Assembly: GCF_000016285.1 (NCBI RefSeq)
Contig: NC_011989.1
Span: 3,227,001-3,291,000, forward strand
Source of the DNA: Allorhizobium ampelinum S4
GTDB taxonomy: Bacteria > Pseudomonadota > Alphaproteobacteria > Rhizobiales > Rhizobiaceae
DNA: 64,000 nucleotides
Direction: 5' to 3'
The notes beneath the pieces are model-generated. The model had not been told where the DNA came from. It saw only the letters and a program-made list of their open reading frames with translations, and searched no databases. Made by a program: the position numbers and the translations under genes. Below are positions 37,440 to 45,691 of this stretch, in pieces; position 1 is the stretch's first letter, and each line of letters begins with the position of its first letter.

Positions 37440-37468
37440 TTCACCATGGATCGTGTAGTGCTTATAAA
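37440..37468 (+). promoter_or_regulatory. chvE: Candidate chvE promoter
   Basis: TTCACC (37440-37445), a 17-nt spacer and TATAAA (37463-37468) fit sigma-70 consensus in 4 of 6 and 5 of 6 positions. Predicted transcription starts near 37475, giving a leader of about 120 nt before the GTG of chvE. The weak -35 box suits an activator-dependent promoter. Confidence 0.5.
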
Positions 37469-37593
37469 GCCTGCCAGATTCTTTGCGGCGAACAGAAGGA
37501 GCTGGGGCCGCTTCTGCATGACGTGCCAGACCGGAAACGGATTACGCGCCAGATCATGTAGCGGATTTATATGGAAACCAAGGGAGGTTCCTC

Positions 37594-38658
37594 GTGAAGA
37601 CACTCGTAAAACTTTTTGCGTCCATCGCTTTGGGCGCAGCCGTCATGTCGTCGTCTGTATTTGCAGCCGACAAGGGCACGGTTGGCATTGCCATGCCAAC
37701 AAAGTCTTCGGCCCGCTGGATCGATGACGGCAACAACATCGTCAAGCAGCTCAAGGAAGCCGGTTACACCACCGACCTTCAGTATGCTGACGACGATATC
37801 CCGAACCAGCTCTCGCAGATCGAGAACATGGTCACCAAGGGCGCCAAGGTTCTGGTCGTCGCCGCCATCGACGGCACGACACTGTCCGACGTGCTGAAGC
37901 AGGCCCATGACGCGGGCATCAAGGTCATTGCCTATGACCGCCTGATCCGCGACAGCGCCAATGTCGATTACTACGCAACCTTCGACAACTTCCAGGTCGG
38001 CGTCTTGCAGGCTGGCACGCTGGTTGACGGCCTCGGCCTCAAGGACGGCAAAGGTCCGTTCAACATCGAGCTGTTCGGCGGCTCGCCTGACGACAACAAC
38101 GCCTTCTTCTTCTACAATGGCGCAATGTCGGTTCTCCAGCCTTACATCGACAGCGGCAAGCTGGTCGTGAAGTCCGGCCAGACCGGCATGGACAAGGTCG
38201 GTACGCTGCGTTGGGATGGTGCCGTTGCCCAGGCCCGTATGGATAACCTGCTGTCGGCCTATTACACCGACGCCAAGGTCAATGCCGTTCTGTCTCCTTA
38301 TGACGGTATCTCCATCGGCATCATTTCCTCGCTGAAGGGCGTTGGCTACGGTTCCAAGGACCAGCCGCTGCCATTCATCTCCGGTCAGGATGCTGAAGTG
38401 CCTTCGGTCAAGTCGATCATTGCCGGTGAGCAGTATTCGACGATCTTCAAGGACACCCGCGATCTCGCCAAGGTGACCGTTTCCATGGTCAACGCGCTGA
38501 TGGAAGGCAAGACGCCTGAAGTCAACGACACCAAGACCTACGACAACGGCGTCAAGGTGGTTCCGGCTTACCTGCTGAAGCCCGTTGCTGTGACCAAGGC
38601 CAACTACGAAAAGGTCCTGGTTGAAGGCGGCTACTACAAGGCCGACCAGCTGAAGTAA
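37594..38658 (+). CDS. chvE: Sugar-binding periplasmic protein ChvE
   Basis: A 354-residue periplasmic receptor for aldoses (D-galactose, L-arabinose, D-glucose and others) and sugar acids. In Agrobacterium it feeds the GguAB importer and signals to VirA. The signal peptide is residues 1-25 ([18 protein letters not shown]). The mature protein begins [22 protein letters not shown] and includes [27 protein letters not shown] and [15 protein letters not shown], which I recognise as ChvE. The start is GTG 37594, set by GGGAGGTTCC at good spacing. A strong terminator-like hairpin follows directly, before gguA, consistent with higher expression of the receptor than of the transporter. Confidence 0.93.
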   Translation: MKTLVKLFASIALGAAVMSSSVFAADKGTVGIAMPTKSSARWIDDGNNIVKQLKEAGYTTDLQYADDDIPNQLSQIENMVTKGAKVLVVAAIDGTTLSDVLKQAHDAGIKVIAYDRLIRDSANVDYYATFDNFQVGVLQAGTLVDGLGLKDGKGPFNIELFGGSPDDNNAFFFYNGAMSVLQPYIDSGKLVVKSGQTGMDKVGTLRWDGAVAQARMDNLLSAYYTDAKVNAVLSPYDGISIGIISSLKGVGYGSKDQPLPFISGQDAEVPSVKSIIAGEQYSTIFKDTRDLAKVTVSMVNALMEGKTPEVNDTKTYDNGVKVVPAYLLKPVAVTKANYEKVLVEGGYYKADQLK

Positions 38659-38667
38659 CAAAAAGCG

Positions 38668-38696
38668 GCCGGAACTTTTCAAGCAAAAGTTCCGGC
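38668..38696 (+). terminator. Terminator/attenuator between chvE and gguA
   Basis: A perfect 12-bp stem GCCGGAACTTTT / AAAAGTTCCGGC with loop CAAGC, 9 nt after the chvE stop, followed by TTCCTTTTTATT. This is the best intrinsic terminator in the region. Partial read-through would set a high receptor-to-transporter ratio. Confidence 0.8.
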
Positions 38697-38727
38697 TTCC
38701 TTTTTATTGTCGCCCGCCTGCGCATTT

Positions 38728-38758
38728 CTACTGTGGATTTGGCCTACTGTGGATTTGG
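38728..38758 (+). repeat. Tandem 16-bp duplication upstream of gguA
   Basis: CTACTGTGGATTTGG occurs at 38728-38742 and again at 38744-38758 with one C between, an exact tandem duplication of period 16. It lies between the chvE hairpin and the gguA start. It may be a slippage product or a paired binding site; nothing in the sequence decides. Confidence 0.7.
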
Positions 38759-38783
38759 GCGGCCGTGGCTCTGGAACGATATT

Positions 38784-40319
38784 ATGGAAAATACCATCCT
38801 CGAAATGCGGAACATCACCAAGACGTTCCCGGGCGTGAAAGCGCTTGAGAATGTGAACCTCAAGGTTCGCCGTGGTGAAATCCATGCATTGGTGGGAGAG
38901 AACGGGGCCGGAAAATCCACCCTGATGAAAGTTCTCTCCGGCGTTTACCCCGCAGGAACCTATGATGGCGACATCGTCTATGATGGCGAAGTGCGCAATT
39001 TCAAGGTGATCAAGAATAGCGAAGAAATTGGCATCATCATCATCCACCAGGAACTGGCTTTGGTTCCGCAGTTGTCGATTGCCGAAAACATCTTCCTTGG
39101 CAACGAAATTGCCAGCAACGGCGTCATCAGCTGGGAAGAAACCTTCAGCCGCACCAAGAAGCTCCTCGCCAAGGTTGGCTTGAAGGAGCAGCCATCAACG
39201 TTGGTGACGGATATCGGTGTCGGCAAGCAGCAGCTGGCGGAAATTGCCAAGGCGCTGTCAAAAAGCGTCAAGCTTTTGATCCTCGATGAGCCAACTGCCT
39301 CGCTTAACGAAACCGACAGCGACGCGCTGTTGAACCTGTTGATGGAATTCCGCGAACAGGGCATCACCTCGATCATCATCACCCATAAGCTGAACGAAGT
39401 GCGCAAGGTGGCCGACCAGATCACCGTGCTGCGCGACGGCATGACGGTCAAGACTTTGAACTGTCATGAGGAAGAAGTCAGCGAAGACGTCATCATCCGC
39501 AACATGGTCGGCCGCGACCTGGAAGACCGATACCCGCCACGCGACGTGCCGATTGGCGAAACCGTTCTTGAGGTTAAGAACTGGAACGCCTTCCACCATC
39601 AGCACCGTGACCGCCAGGTTCTGCATGACATCAACGTGTCAGTGAAACGCGGCGAAGTCGTCGGCATTGCCGGGCTGATGGGCGCCGGTCGCACAGAATT
39701 CGCCATGAGCGTGTTTGGCAAAGCCTATGGTCACAAGATCAGCGGCGATGTTCTGATCGACGGCAAGCCGGTCGATGTCTCGACCGTGCGCAAGGCCATC
39801 GACGCGGGTCTCGCCTATGTCACCGAAGACCGCAAGCATCTGGGCCTGGTTCTGGCCGAAACCATCCTGCACAACACCACGCTTGCCAATCTGCCCGGCG
39901 TGTCCAAGGCCACTGTCATCAACGATATCAGGGAAATCAAGGTCGCCACCGATTATCGCTCGAAGCTGCGCATCCGTTCGCACGGCATCTACCAGGAAAC
40001 CGTCAATCTATCGGGCGGCAACCAGCAGAAGGTGGTTTTGTCGAAATGGCTGTTTTCCAACCCGGAAGTTCTCATTCTCGATGAACCGACCCGTGGTATC
40101 GACGTTGGCGCGAAATACGAAATCTACAGCATCATCAACCAGCTTGCAGCCGACGGAAAAGGCGTTCTGATGATTTCATCGGAAATGCCCGAACTGCTTG
40201 GCACCTGCGATCGCATCTACGTCATGAATGAAGGACGCATGGTGGCCGAGCTCTCGAAAGAAGAGGCAAGCCAGGAAAGCATCATGCGCGCTATCATGCG
40301 CTCAGGGGAGAAGAAATAA
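38784..40319 (+). CDS. gguA: Sugar ABC transporter ATP-binding protein GguA
   Basis: A 511-residue double ATPase of the CUT2 (RbsA/XylG/MglA) family. Domain 1 carries Walker [10 protein letters not shown] (residues about 36-44) and Walker [12 protein letters not shown]. Domain 2 has the degenerate nucleotide loop GLMGAGRTE, normal for this family, with signature [15 protein letters not shown] and [12 protein letters not shown]. It powers import of sugars delivered by ChvE. ATG 38784 was chosen because the conserved start [21 protein letters not shown] follows, with GGA about 9 nt upstream. The stop overlaps the gguB start by 1 nt (TAATG). Confidence 0.95.
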   Translation: MENTILEMRNITKTFPGVKALENVNLKVRRGEIHALVGENGAGKSTLMKVLSGVYPAGTYDGDIVYDGEVRNFKVIKNSEEIGIIIIHQELALVPQLSIAENIFLGNEIASNGVISWEETFSRTKKLLAKVGLKEQPSTLVTDIGVGKQQLAEIAKALSKSVKLLILDEPTASLNETDSDALLNLLMEFREQGITSIIITHKLNEVRKVADQITVLRDGMTVKTLNCHEEEVSEDVIIRNMVGRDLEDRYPPRDVPIGETVLEVKNWNAFHHQHRDRQVLHDINVSVKRGEVVGIAGLMGAGRTEFAMSVFGKAYGHKISGDVLIDGKPVDVSTVRKAIDAGLAYVTEDRKHLGLVLAETILHNTTLANLPGVSKATVINDIREIKVATDYRSKLRIRSHGIYQETVNLSGGNQQKVVLSKWLFSNPEVLILDEPTRGIDVGAKYEIYSIINQLAADGKGVLMISSEMPELLGTCDRIYVMNEGRMVAELSKEEASQESIMRAIMRSGEKK

Positions 40320-41518
40320 TGAGTTCCGTCAACCCTTCCACGGAAGAACAGAACGTGGTGTCGGTCGCCTCCTATATTCGCGCCAATATCCGCGAATATG
40401 GCATGTTGATCGCGCTCGTCGCCATCATGGTGTTTTTCCAGTTCTACACGGGCGGCATTCTCTTCAAGCCGGTCAACCTGACCAATCTAGTTTTGCAGAA
40501 TTCCTTCATCATCATCATGGCGCTTGGCATGCTGCTGGTGATCGTTGCCGGACATATCGATCTGTCGGTCGGCTCCATCGTCGGCTTCATCGGTGCCATT
40601 GCCGCCATCCTGACCGTGCAATGGGGCCTTGGCTTCCTGCCAACGGTTTTGATCTGTTTGGTGATTGGCGGTGTGATCGGTGCGGCACAGGGCTATTGGG
40701 TCGCCTATCACCGCATTCCGTCCTTCATCGTCACGCTGGCTGGGATGCTGGTGTTTCGTGGCCTGACCCTGTTCGTGCTCGGTGGCCGTAACATCGGTCC
40801 TTTTCCGAAGGAATTCCAGCTGATCAGCACCGGCTTCCTGCCGGATCTGTTCGACATGGGTGACATCCATTCGACATCGATTATCCTGACCGTGATCGGC
40901 GCCGTCGCGCTGTTCGTGCTTGCCTGGCGTCGTCGGCAGGTCAATGTCGCCCACGGCATCGATGTCGAGCCGTTCGGCTTCTTCGTGGCGCAGAACCTGA
41001 TCGTCTCAGGCGCTGTCTTGCTGCTCGGCTATCTGCTGTCAACCTATCGCGGCATGCCGAACGTTCTGGTCGTCATGCTCGTGCTGATCATGCTCTATTC
41101 CTTCGTCACCCGCCGCACCACCATTGGTCGCCGGATCTACGCCATGGGCGGCAATGAAAAGGCCACCAAGCTGTCGGGTATCAATACCGAGCGGCTGAGC
41201 TTCCTGACCTTCGTCAATATGGGCGTTCTGGCGGGCCTCGCCGGCATGATCGTCGCAGCGCGCCTTAACTCCGCAACGCCGAAGGCTGGCAGCGGCTTCG
41301 AGCTGGACGTCATTGCGGCCTGCTTTATCGGCGGCGCATCGGCCTCAGGCGGCGTCGGCAAGATCACCGGTGCGGTCATCGGTGCCTTCATCATGGGCGT
41401 GATGAACAACGGCATGTCGATCATCGGTCTCGGCATCGACTTCCAGCAGATGGTCAAGGGCTTGGTGCTGCTCGCCGCCGTGTTCTTCGACGTCTATAAT
41501 AAGAATAAAGCAGCCTGA
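40319..41518 (+). CDS. gguB: Sugar ABC transporter permease GguB
   Basis: A 399-residue inner-membrane permease of the CUT2 (XylH/RbsC) family with about 10-12 helices (LIALVAIMVFFQFYTG, IIIMALGMLLVIVAGHIDLSVGS, and so on). The family motif GHIDLSVGSIVGF and the cytoplasmic AMGGNEKATKLSGINTER are present; GGASASGGVGKITGAVIGAF is near the end. It partners GguA and ChvE. GGGGAG lies before the ATG at about 9 nt, inside gguA. A large hairpin follows the stop after 7 nt. Confidence 0.95.
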   Translation: MSSVNPSTEEQNVVSVASYIRANIREYGMLIALVAIMVFFQFYTGGILFKPVNLTNLVLQNSFIIIMALGMLLVIVAGHIDLSVGSIVGFIGAIAAILTVQWGLGFLPTVLICLVIGGVIGAAQGYWVAYHRIPSFIVTLAGMLVFRGLTLFVLGGRNIGPFPKEFQLISTGFLPDLFDMGDIHSTSIILTVIGAVALFVLAWRRRQVNVAHGIDVEPFGFFVAQNLIVSGAVLLLGYLLSTYRGMPNVLVVMLVLIMLYSFVTRRTTIGRRIYAMGGNEKATKLSGINTERLSFLTFVNMGVLAGLAGMIVAARLNSATPKAGSGFELDVIAACFIGGASASGGVGKITGAVIGAFIMGVMNNGMSIIGLGIDFQQMVKGLVLLAAVFFDVYNKNKAA

Positions 41519-41525
41519 CACTTTT

Positions 41526-41555
41526 GGGCCGGAAGCACTCACCTGCTTCCGGCCC
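41526..41555 (+). terminator. Hairpin after gguB
   Basis: A perfect 12-bp stem GGGCCGGAAGCA / TGCTTCCGGCCC with loop CTCACC. No T run follows, so it may be a stabiliser or a partial terminator. The remaining 140 nt before gguC could hold an internal promoter, but I see no clear one. Confidence 0.65.
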
Positions 41556-41695
41556 GAACCCCACGACGTGCAGCAATCCCGGGAATAATGTGAAGCGGCG
41601 TTCCTGCCGATTGCATGAGAGTAAAACCAGAGACCGTTTCAACGCCTCCGTTGCCATATGAAACGCTCCATGAAATGTTCCAAGGACACTGAACA

Positions 41696-42661
41696 ATGTA
41701 TCTTTCACAGTTGAAGGCTGGCGGAGTGATCTGCCGGCAGGGTGAAACCGCGCGCCTCGTGCCAGGATTTTCCTCCACCTACGATCTCGCCAAGGCAGCA
41801 ATTGCGGCCAAGGTGTCCATTACCGACCTGATCGCCAAACAAGGCGCTGGCGATACCGTCGATCTCGCAGCCCTTGCCGCCAGCGGCAAGCTGGATTGCC
41901 CGGTGCGTCACCCCGATGCCGCTCATATGTTCCTGACCGGCACTGGCCTGACCCATACCGGTTCGGCATCGGCCCGTGACAATATGCATGCCGACACGGC
42001 AGGCATGAGCGACTCGATGAAAATGTTCCGCATGGGCCTTGAAGGCGGCAAGCCAAAGGCTGGTGAGTGGGGCGTTCAGCCGGAATGGTTCTACAAAGGC
42101 ACCGGCGTCAATGCGATTGCGCCGGGCGACGGGCTGGAATCGCCGTCCTTTGCGCTTGATGGCGGCGAAGAACCGGAAATCGCGGGCTTTTATGTTATCG
42201 ATAACGACGGTACACCGGTTCGTCTCGGCTTTTCGCTCGCCAACGAATTTTCCGACCATGTGACCGAGAAGATCAACTATCTCTATCTTGCCCATTCCAA
42301 GCTGCGCCCCGCCTCATTCGGCCCGGAACTGCTGGTTGGCGATCTTCCGGCCAACGTCACCGGCGCATCGAAGATCCTTCGGGACGGCAAGACGGTCTGG
42401 GAAAAGCCCTTCCTGTCGGGTGAGGACAACATGTCCCACACCATCGCCAATCTGGAATATCACCATTTCAAATACGGATTGTTCTGCCAGCCGGGCGACC
42501 TGCATGTGCATATGTTCGGCACTGCGACGCTGTCCTTTGCCGATGGCTTCAAGACCGTTCCCGGCGACGTGTTCGAAGTCAGCGCCAGCCAGTTCGGCCT
42601 GCCGCTGCAAAACCCGCTGGTGGTGGCGGCGGAAACGCCCTTTGCCGTCAAGACGCTTTGA
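41696..42661 (+). CDS. gguC: GguC / AraD1 family protein (fumarylacetoacetate hydrolase-like)
   Basis: A 321-residue cytoplasmic protein, the third member of the classical gguABC set. The C-terminal half resembles the fumarylacetoacetate hydrolase fold (LGFSLANEFSDHVTEKINYLYLAHSKLRPASFGPELLVG, then a VPGDVFEVSASQFGLPLQNPL end). Its biochemical role is not well settled. AraD1-family annotation and its place between the transporter and a sugar-acid dehydratase suggest action on 2-keto-3-deoxypentonate, which would feed the semialdehyde dehydrogenase downstream. The ATG has AAGGA about 9 nt upstream. The stop codon is embedded in a hairpin. Confidence 0.82.
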   Translation: MYLSQLKAGGVICRQGETARLVPGFSSTYDLAKAAIAAKVSITDLIAKQGAGDTVDLAALAASGKLDCPVRHPDAAHMFLTGTGLTHTGSASARDNMHADTAGMSDSMKMFRMGLEGGKPKAGEWGVQPEWFYKGTGVNAIAPGDGLESPSFALDGGEEPEIAGFYVIDNDGTPVRLGFSLANEFSDHVTEKINYLYLAHSKLRPASFGPELLVGDLPANVTGASKILRDGKTVWEKPFLSGEDNMSHTIANLEYHHFKYGLFCQPGDLHVHMFGTATLSFADGFKTVPGDVFEVSASQFGLPLQNPLVVAAETPFAVKTL

Positions 42662-42680
42662 TGCCGCAATCGGCGGCATC
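42660..42680 (+). terminator. Hairpin over the gguC stop codon
   Basis: An 8-bp stem GATGCCGC / GCGGCATC with loop AATCG begins within the gguC stop codon region. No T run. It could stabilise the upstream message or modulate read-through to the dehydratase gene. Confidence 0.5.
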
Positions 42681-42755
42681 AATACGGCCTGAATAATAGA
42701 AGAGAACGGCGGCGTTCAGCCGCTCAAACTGAACGAAACACGGGATAGAAACGCC

Positions 42756-44501
42756 ATGAGTGGTTTTACACCAAAAGCTTGGCCTCGCAAACTGAGGTCG
42801 CAGGAATGGTACGGCGGCAACTCACGCGATACGATTTACCATCGCGGCTGGATGAAGAACCAGGGATATCCGCATGACCTGTTCGATGGCCGTCCGGTCA
42901 TCGGCGTTCTCAACACCTGGTCGGACCTCACCCCCTGCAACGGCCATCTGCGCGAGCTGGCTGAAAAGGTGAAGGCCGGTATCTGGGAAGCCGGTGGTTT
43001 TCCGGTCGAAGTGCCGGTGTTCTCGGCGTCTGAAAACACCTTCCGCCCGACCGCGATGATGTATCGCAACTTGGCGGCGCTGGCCGTCGAGGAAGCCATG
43101 CGTGGCCAGCCAATTGATGGCGCCGTGCTGTTGGTCGGCTGCGACAAGACGACGCCGTCGCTGGTGATGGCCGCTGCCTCTACCGACATTCCGTCCATCG
43201 TCGTTACCGGCGGGCCGATGCTGAACGGCTATTTCCGTGGCGAGCGTGTCGGCTCCGGCACGCATCTGTGGAAATTCTCCGAGGCCGTCAAGGCAGGCGA
43301 GATGACCCAGGAAGAATTCATGGAGGCCGAAGCCTCGATGTCACGCTCCAGCGGCACCTGCAACACCATGGGCACAGCCTCGACCATGGCGTCGATGGTA
43401 GAATCGCTCGGCATGGCCTTGTCCGGCAATGCCGCCATTCCCGCCGTTGACAGCCGCCGCCGGGTGATGGCGCAGCTTTCGGGTCGCCGGATCGTGCAAA
43501 TGGTCAAGGACGACCTGAAACCATCCGACATCATGACCAAGGAAGCCTTTGAAAACGCCATCCGCATCAATGGTGCCATCGGCGGTTCCACCAATGCGGT
43601 CGTGCATCTTCTGGCCATGGCCGGTCGCTGTGGGATCGATCTGACGCTGGATGACTGGGACCGCTGTGGCCGCGATATCCCCACCATCGTCAACCTGATG
43701 CCATCGGGCGAGTATCTGATGGAAGAATTCTTCTATGCCGGTGGTCTGCCCGTGGTCATCAAGATGCTGGCCGAAGCCGGCAAGCTGCATAAGGACGCGC
43801 TGACCGTTTCCGGCGAAACCCTGTGGGACGAAGTCAAGGATGTCCGCAACTGGAACGAAGACGTCATCCGCCCCTTCGACAAGGCGCTGACCCAGCAGGG
43901 CGGCATCGCCGTGCTGCGTGGAAACCTGGCCCCGAAGGGCTGCGTGCTGAAGCCATCGGCGGCTTCCGCGCATCTGATGAAACATCGCGGTCGCGCTGTG
44001 GTGTTCGAAGACATCGACGATTACAAGGCCAAGATCAATGACGAGGCCCTCGACATTGACGAAACCTGCGTGATGGTGATGAAGAACTGTGGTCCGCGTG
44101 GCTATCCAGGCATGGCCGAGGTCGGCAATATGGGCCTGCCGCCCAAGGTGCTGCGCAAGGGCATTACCGACATGGTGCGCATTTCCGATGCCCGCATGTC
44201 CGGCACCGCATACGGTACCGTGCTGCTGCACACCTCGCCGGAAGCCGCCCGTGGCGGACCGCTGGCCATCGTCAAGAATGGCGACTTCATCGAAATCGAT
44301 GTCGAGGCACGCCGGGTGCATCTGGATATTTCCGACGAGGAAATGCAGCGCCGCCTAGCCGATTGGCGTCCGAATGTCGAGCCGCCAGCCAGCGGCTATG
44401 CCCGCCTGTTCCACGATCACGTGGAGGGTGCCGATACCGGCGCCGACTTCGACTTCCTCAAGGGCTGCCGTGGTGCCGCCGTTGGCAAGGACGCGCATTG
44501 A
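42756..44501 (+). CDS. IlvD/Edd family sugar-acid dehydratase (L-arabonate / D-galactonate type)
   Basis: A 581-residue Fe-S dehydratase. Three cysteines expected to hold a [2Fe-2S] cluster are Cys61 (SDLTPCNGHL), Cys129 (LLVGCDKTTPS) and Cys202 (SGTCNTMGTAS). The catalytic Ser lies in ISDARMSGTAYG near residue 482. The cysteine pattern is offset by two from the characterised Rhizobium leguminosarum L-arabinonate dehydratase (as I recall, Cys59/127/200, Ser480), which also accepts D-galactonate and D-fuconate. It should convert aldonates to 2-keto-3-deoxy acids in the cytoplasm. The neighbours (galactose dehydrogenase, dgoK, dgoA, semialdehyde dehydrogenase) suggest use for both sugars. Confidence 0.9.
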   Translation: MSGFTPKAWPRKLRSQEWYGGNSRDTIYHRGWMKNQGYPHDLFDGRPVIGVLNTWSDLTPCNGHLRELAEKVKAGIWEAGGFPVEVPVFSASENTFRPTAMMYRNLAALAVEEAMRGQPIDGAVLLVGCDKTTPSLVMAAASTDIPSIVVTGGPMLNGYFRGERVGSGTHLWKFSEAVKAGEMTQEEFMEAEASMSRSSGTCNTMGTASTMASMVESLGMALSGNAAIPAVDSRRRVMAQLSGRRIVQMVKDDLKPSDIMTKEAFENAIRINGAIGGSTNAVVHLLAMAGRCGIDLTLDDWDRCGRDIPTIVNLMPSGEYLMEEFFYAGGLPVVIKMLAEAGKLHKDALTVSGETLWDEVKDVRNWNEDVIRPFDKALTQQGGIAVLRGNLAPKGCVLKPSAASAHLMKHRGRAVVFEDIDDYKAKINDEALDIDETCVMVMKNCGPRGYPGMAEVGNMGLPPKVLRKGITDMVRISDARMSGTAYGTVLLHTSPEAARGGPLAIVKNGDFIEIDVEARRVHLDISDEEMQRRLADWRPNVEPPASGYARLFHDHVEGADTGADFDFLKGCRGAAVGKDAH

Positions 44502-44515
44502 TCCATCTCTCTCCC

Positions 44516-44544
44516 GTCAAGCGCGCCCCAAAGGCGCGCTTGAC
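44516..44544 (+). terminator. Hairpin between the dehydratase and galactose dehydrogenase genes
   Basis: A perfect 12-bp stem GTCAAGCGCGCC / GGCGCGCTTGAC with loop CCAAA, 14 nt after the dehydratase stop and 30 nt before the next ATG. No T run. Likely an mRNA processing or stability element, or partial terminator. Confidence 0.65.
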
Positions 44545-44574
44545 ACCATTCAATGACGAGACAGGGAACAGGTC

Positions 44575-45522
44575 ATGACCTCTTCTGAAAACACCGGAAC
44601 CAGGATTGCCCTGGCGCTGGCCGGCGTCGGCAAGATTGCCCGCGACCAGCATATTCCGTCCTGCGAAAACGGCAGTGACTTCGTGATCGCCGCCGCCATC
44701 AGCCGCAATGGCAAGATCGACAGCGCCGAGAATTTCGAAAATTTCGACGTGTTTCTGGAGACCCGCCAGGATATCCGCGCCATCGCCCTCTGCACCCCGC
44801 CTGACGTCCGTTTTGCCATGGCCAAGAAGGCGATTGCCAACGGCCTCGACGTGCTGATGGAAAAGCCGCCTGCCGCAACCATCGGCGAAGCCCAGGCGCT
44901 GGCCGAATTGGCGCGTGACGCGGGCGTCACCCTGTTTGCCACCTGGCATTCCCGCTTTGCCAATGGTGTTGAACCAGCCCGCCAATGGCTCTTGGACAAG
45001 ACCATCACCCGGATTGAGATCACCTGGAAGGAAGATGTCCGTCGCTGGCATCCCGGACAGGCCTGGATCTGGGAGGCTGGCGGTTTCGGCGTGTTCGATC
45101 CGGGCATCAATGCCCTGTCGATCCTGACCGCGATCATTCCAGGCCAAACCATCGTTGAAAAAGCCGCCTTGTCCTTCCCCGCCAATCGCCAGCAGCCGAT
45201 TGCCGCCAGCCTGACGATGCGCAGTGCCGCCGGTGCGCCGATCAAGGCCGAGTTCGACTGGCGCCAGGAAGGTCCGCAGACCTGGGATATCGTCGTCGAG
45301 ACGGATCAGGGCACGCTGAGGCTCGCAAAAGGCGGCGCGGAACTCTATATAAATGAGACACTGACCGTGGAAGGCCCCGACCGGGAATATGCCCGCATCT
45401 ACACGCGTTTTGCCGAACTGGTGCGCAGCCGCGAAAGCGACGTCGATTTCCAGCCGCTTCGGCTGGTTGCCGACGCCTTTCTGACGGCGGAGCGTCATGA
45501 AGTGGAAGCCTTCATCGAGTAA
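44575..45522 (+). CDS. gal: D-galactose 1-dehydrogenase (Gfo/Idh/MocA family)
   Basis: A 315-residue NAD(P)-dependent oxidoreductase. The N-terminal Rossmann fold (RIALALAGVGKIARDQHIPSCENG), the family lysine in LMEKPPAATIGEAQ and the segment FATWHSRFANGVEPARQWL with its catalytic-region His match bacterial galactose/arabinose 1-dehydrogenases such as Pseudomonas fluorescens Gal (about 304 residues). It oxidises D-galactose, and probably L-arabinose or D-fucose, to the lactone. No lactonase gene is seen in the cluster, so lactone opening may be spontaneous or encoded elsewhere. Start supported by AGGGAACAGG upstream. Confidence 0.87.
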   Translation: MTSSENTGTRIALALAGVGKIARDQHIPSCENGSDFVIAAAISRNGKIDSAENFENFDVFLETRQDIRAIALCTPPDVRFAMAKKAIANGLDVLMEKPPAATIGEAQALAELARDAGVTLFATWHSRFANGVEPARQWLLDKTITRIEITWKEDVRRWHPGQAWIWEAGGFGVFDPGINALSILTAIIPGQTIVEKAALSFPANRQQPIAASLTMRSAAGAPIKAEFDWRQEGPQTWDIVVETDQGTLRLAKGGAELYINETLTVEGPDREYARIYTRFAELVRSRESDVDFQPLRLVADAFLTAERHEVEAFIE

Positions 45523-45691
45523 GACCAGTTTTATCGGACGGGATCGACATCAGCCGATTCCGCCCTCCAAGCCGAATGCCCAAGCAAACGATGCGACAAA
45601 GTTTAGACGTCGGCGCATCCAGGGCAAATAGCAGCGCGACCGGTTAATTGCCGTACCGCCTGCCGAACGACACTTTTGAAAGGACTGCTCC

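Noticed and set aside
37446..37727. A 93-codon plus-strand frame in the chvE leader running into chvE
   Set aside because: It starts inside the predicted promoter spacer, lacks a ribosome binding site and overlaps the chvE signal peptide in another frame.
38728..38758. The 16-bp tandem repeat as the start of a CRISPR array
   Set aside because: Only two units, no spacers and no cas genes.
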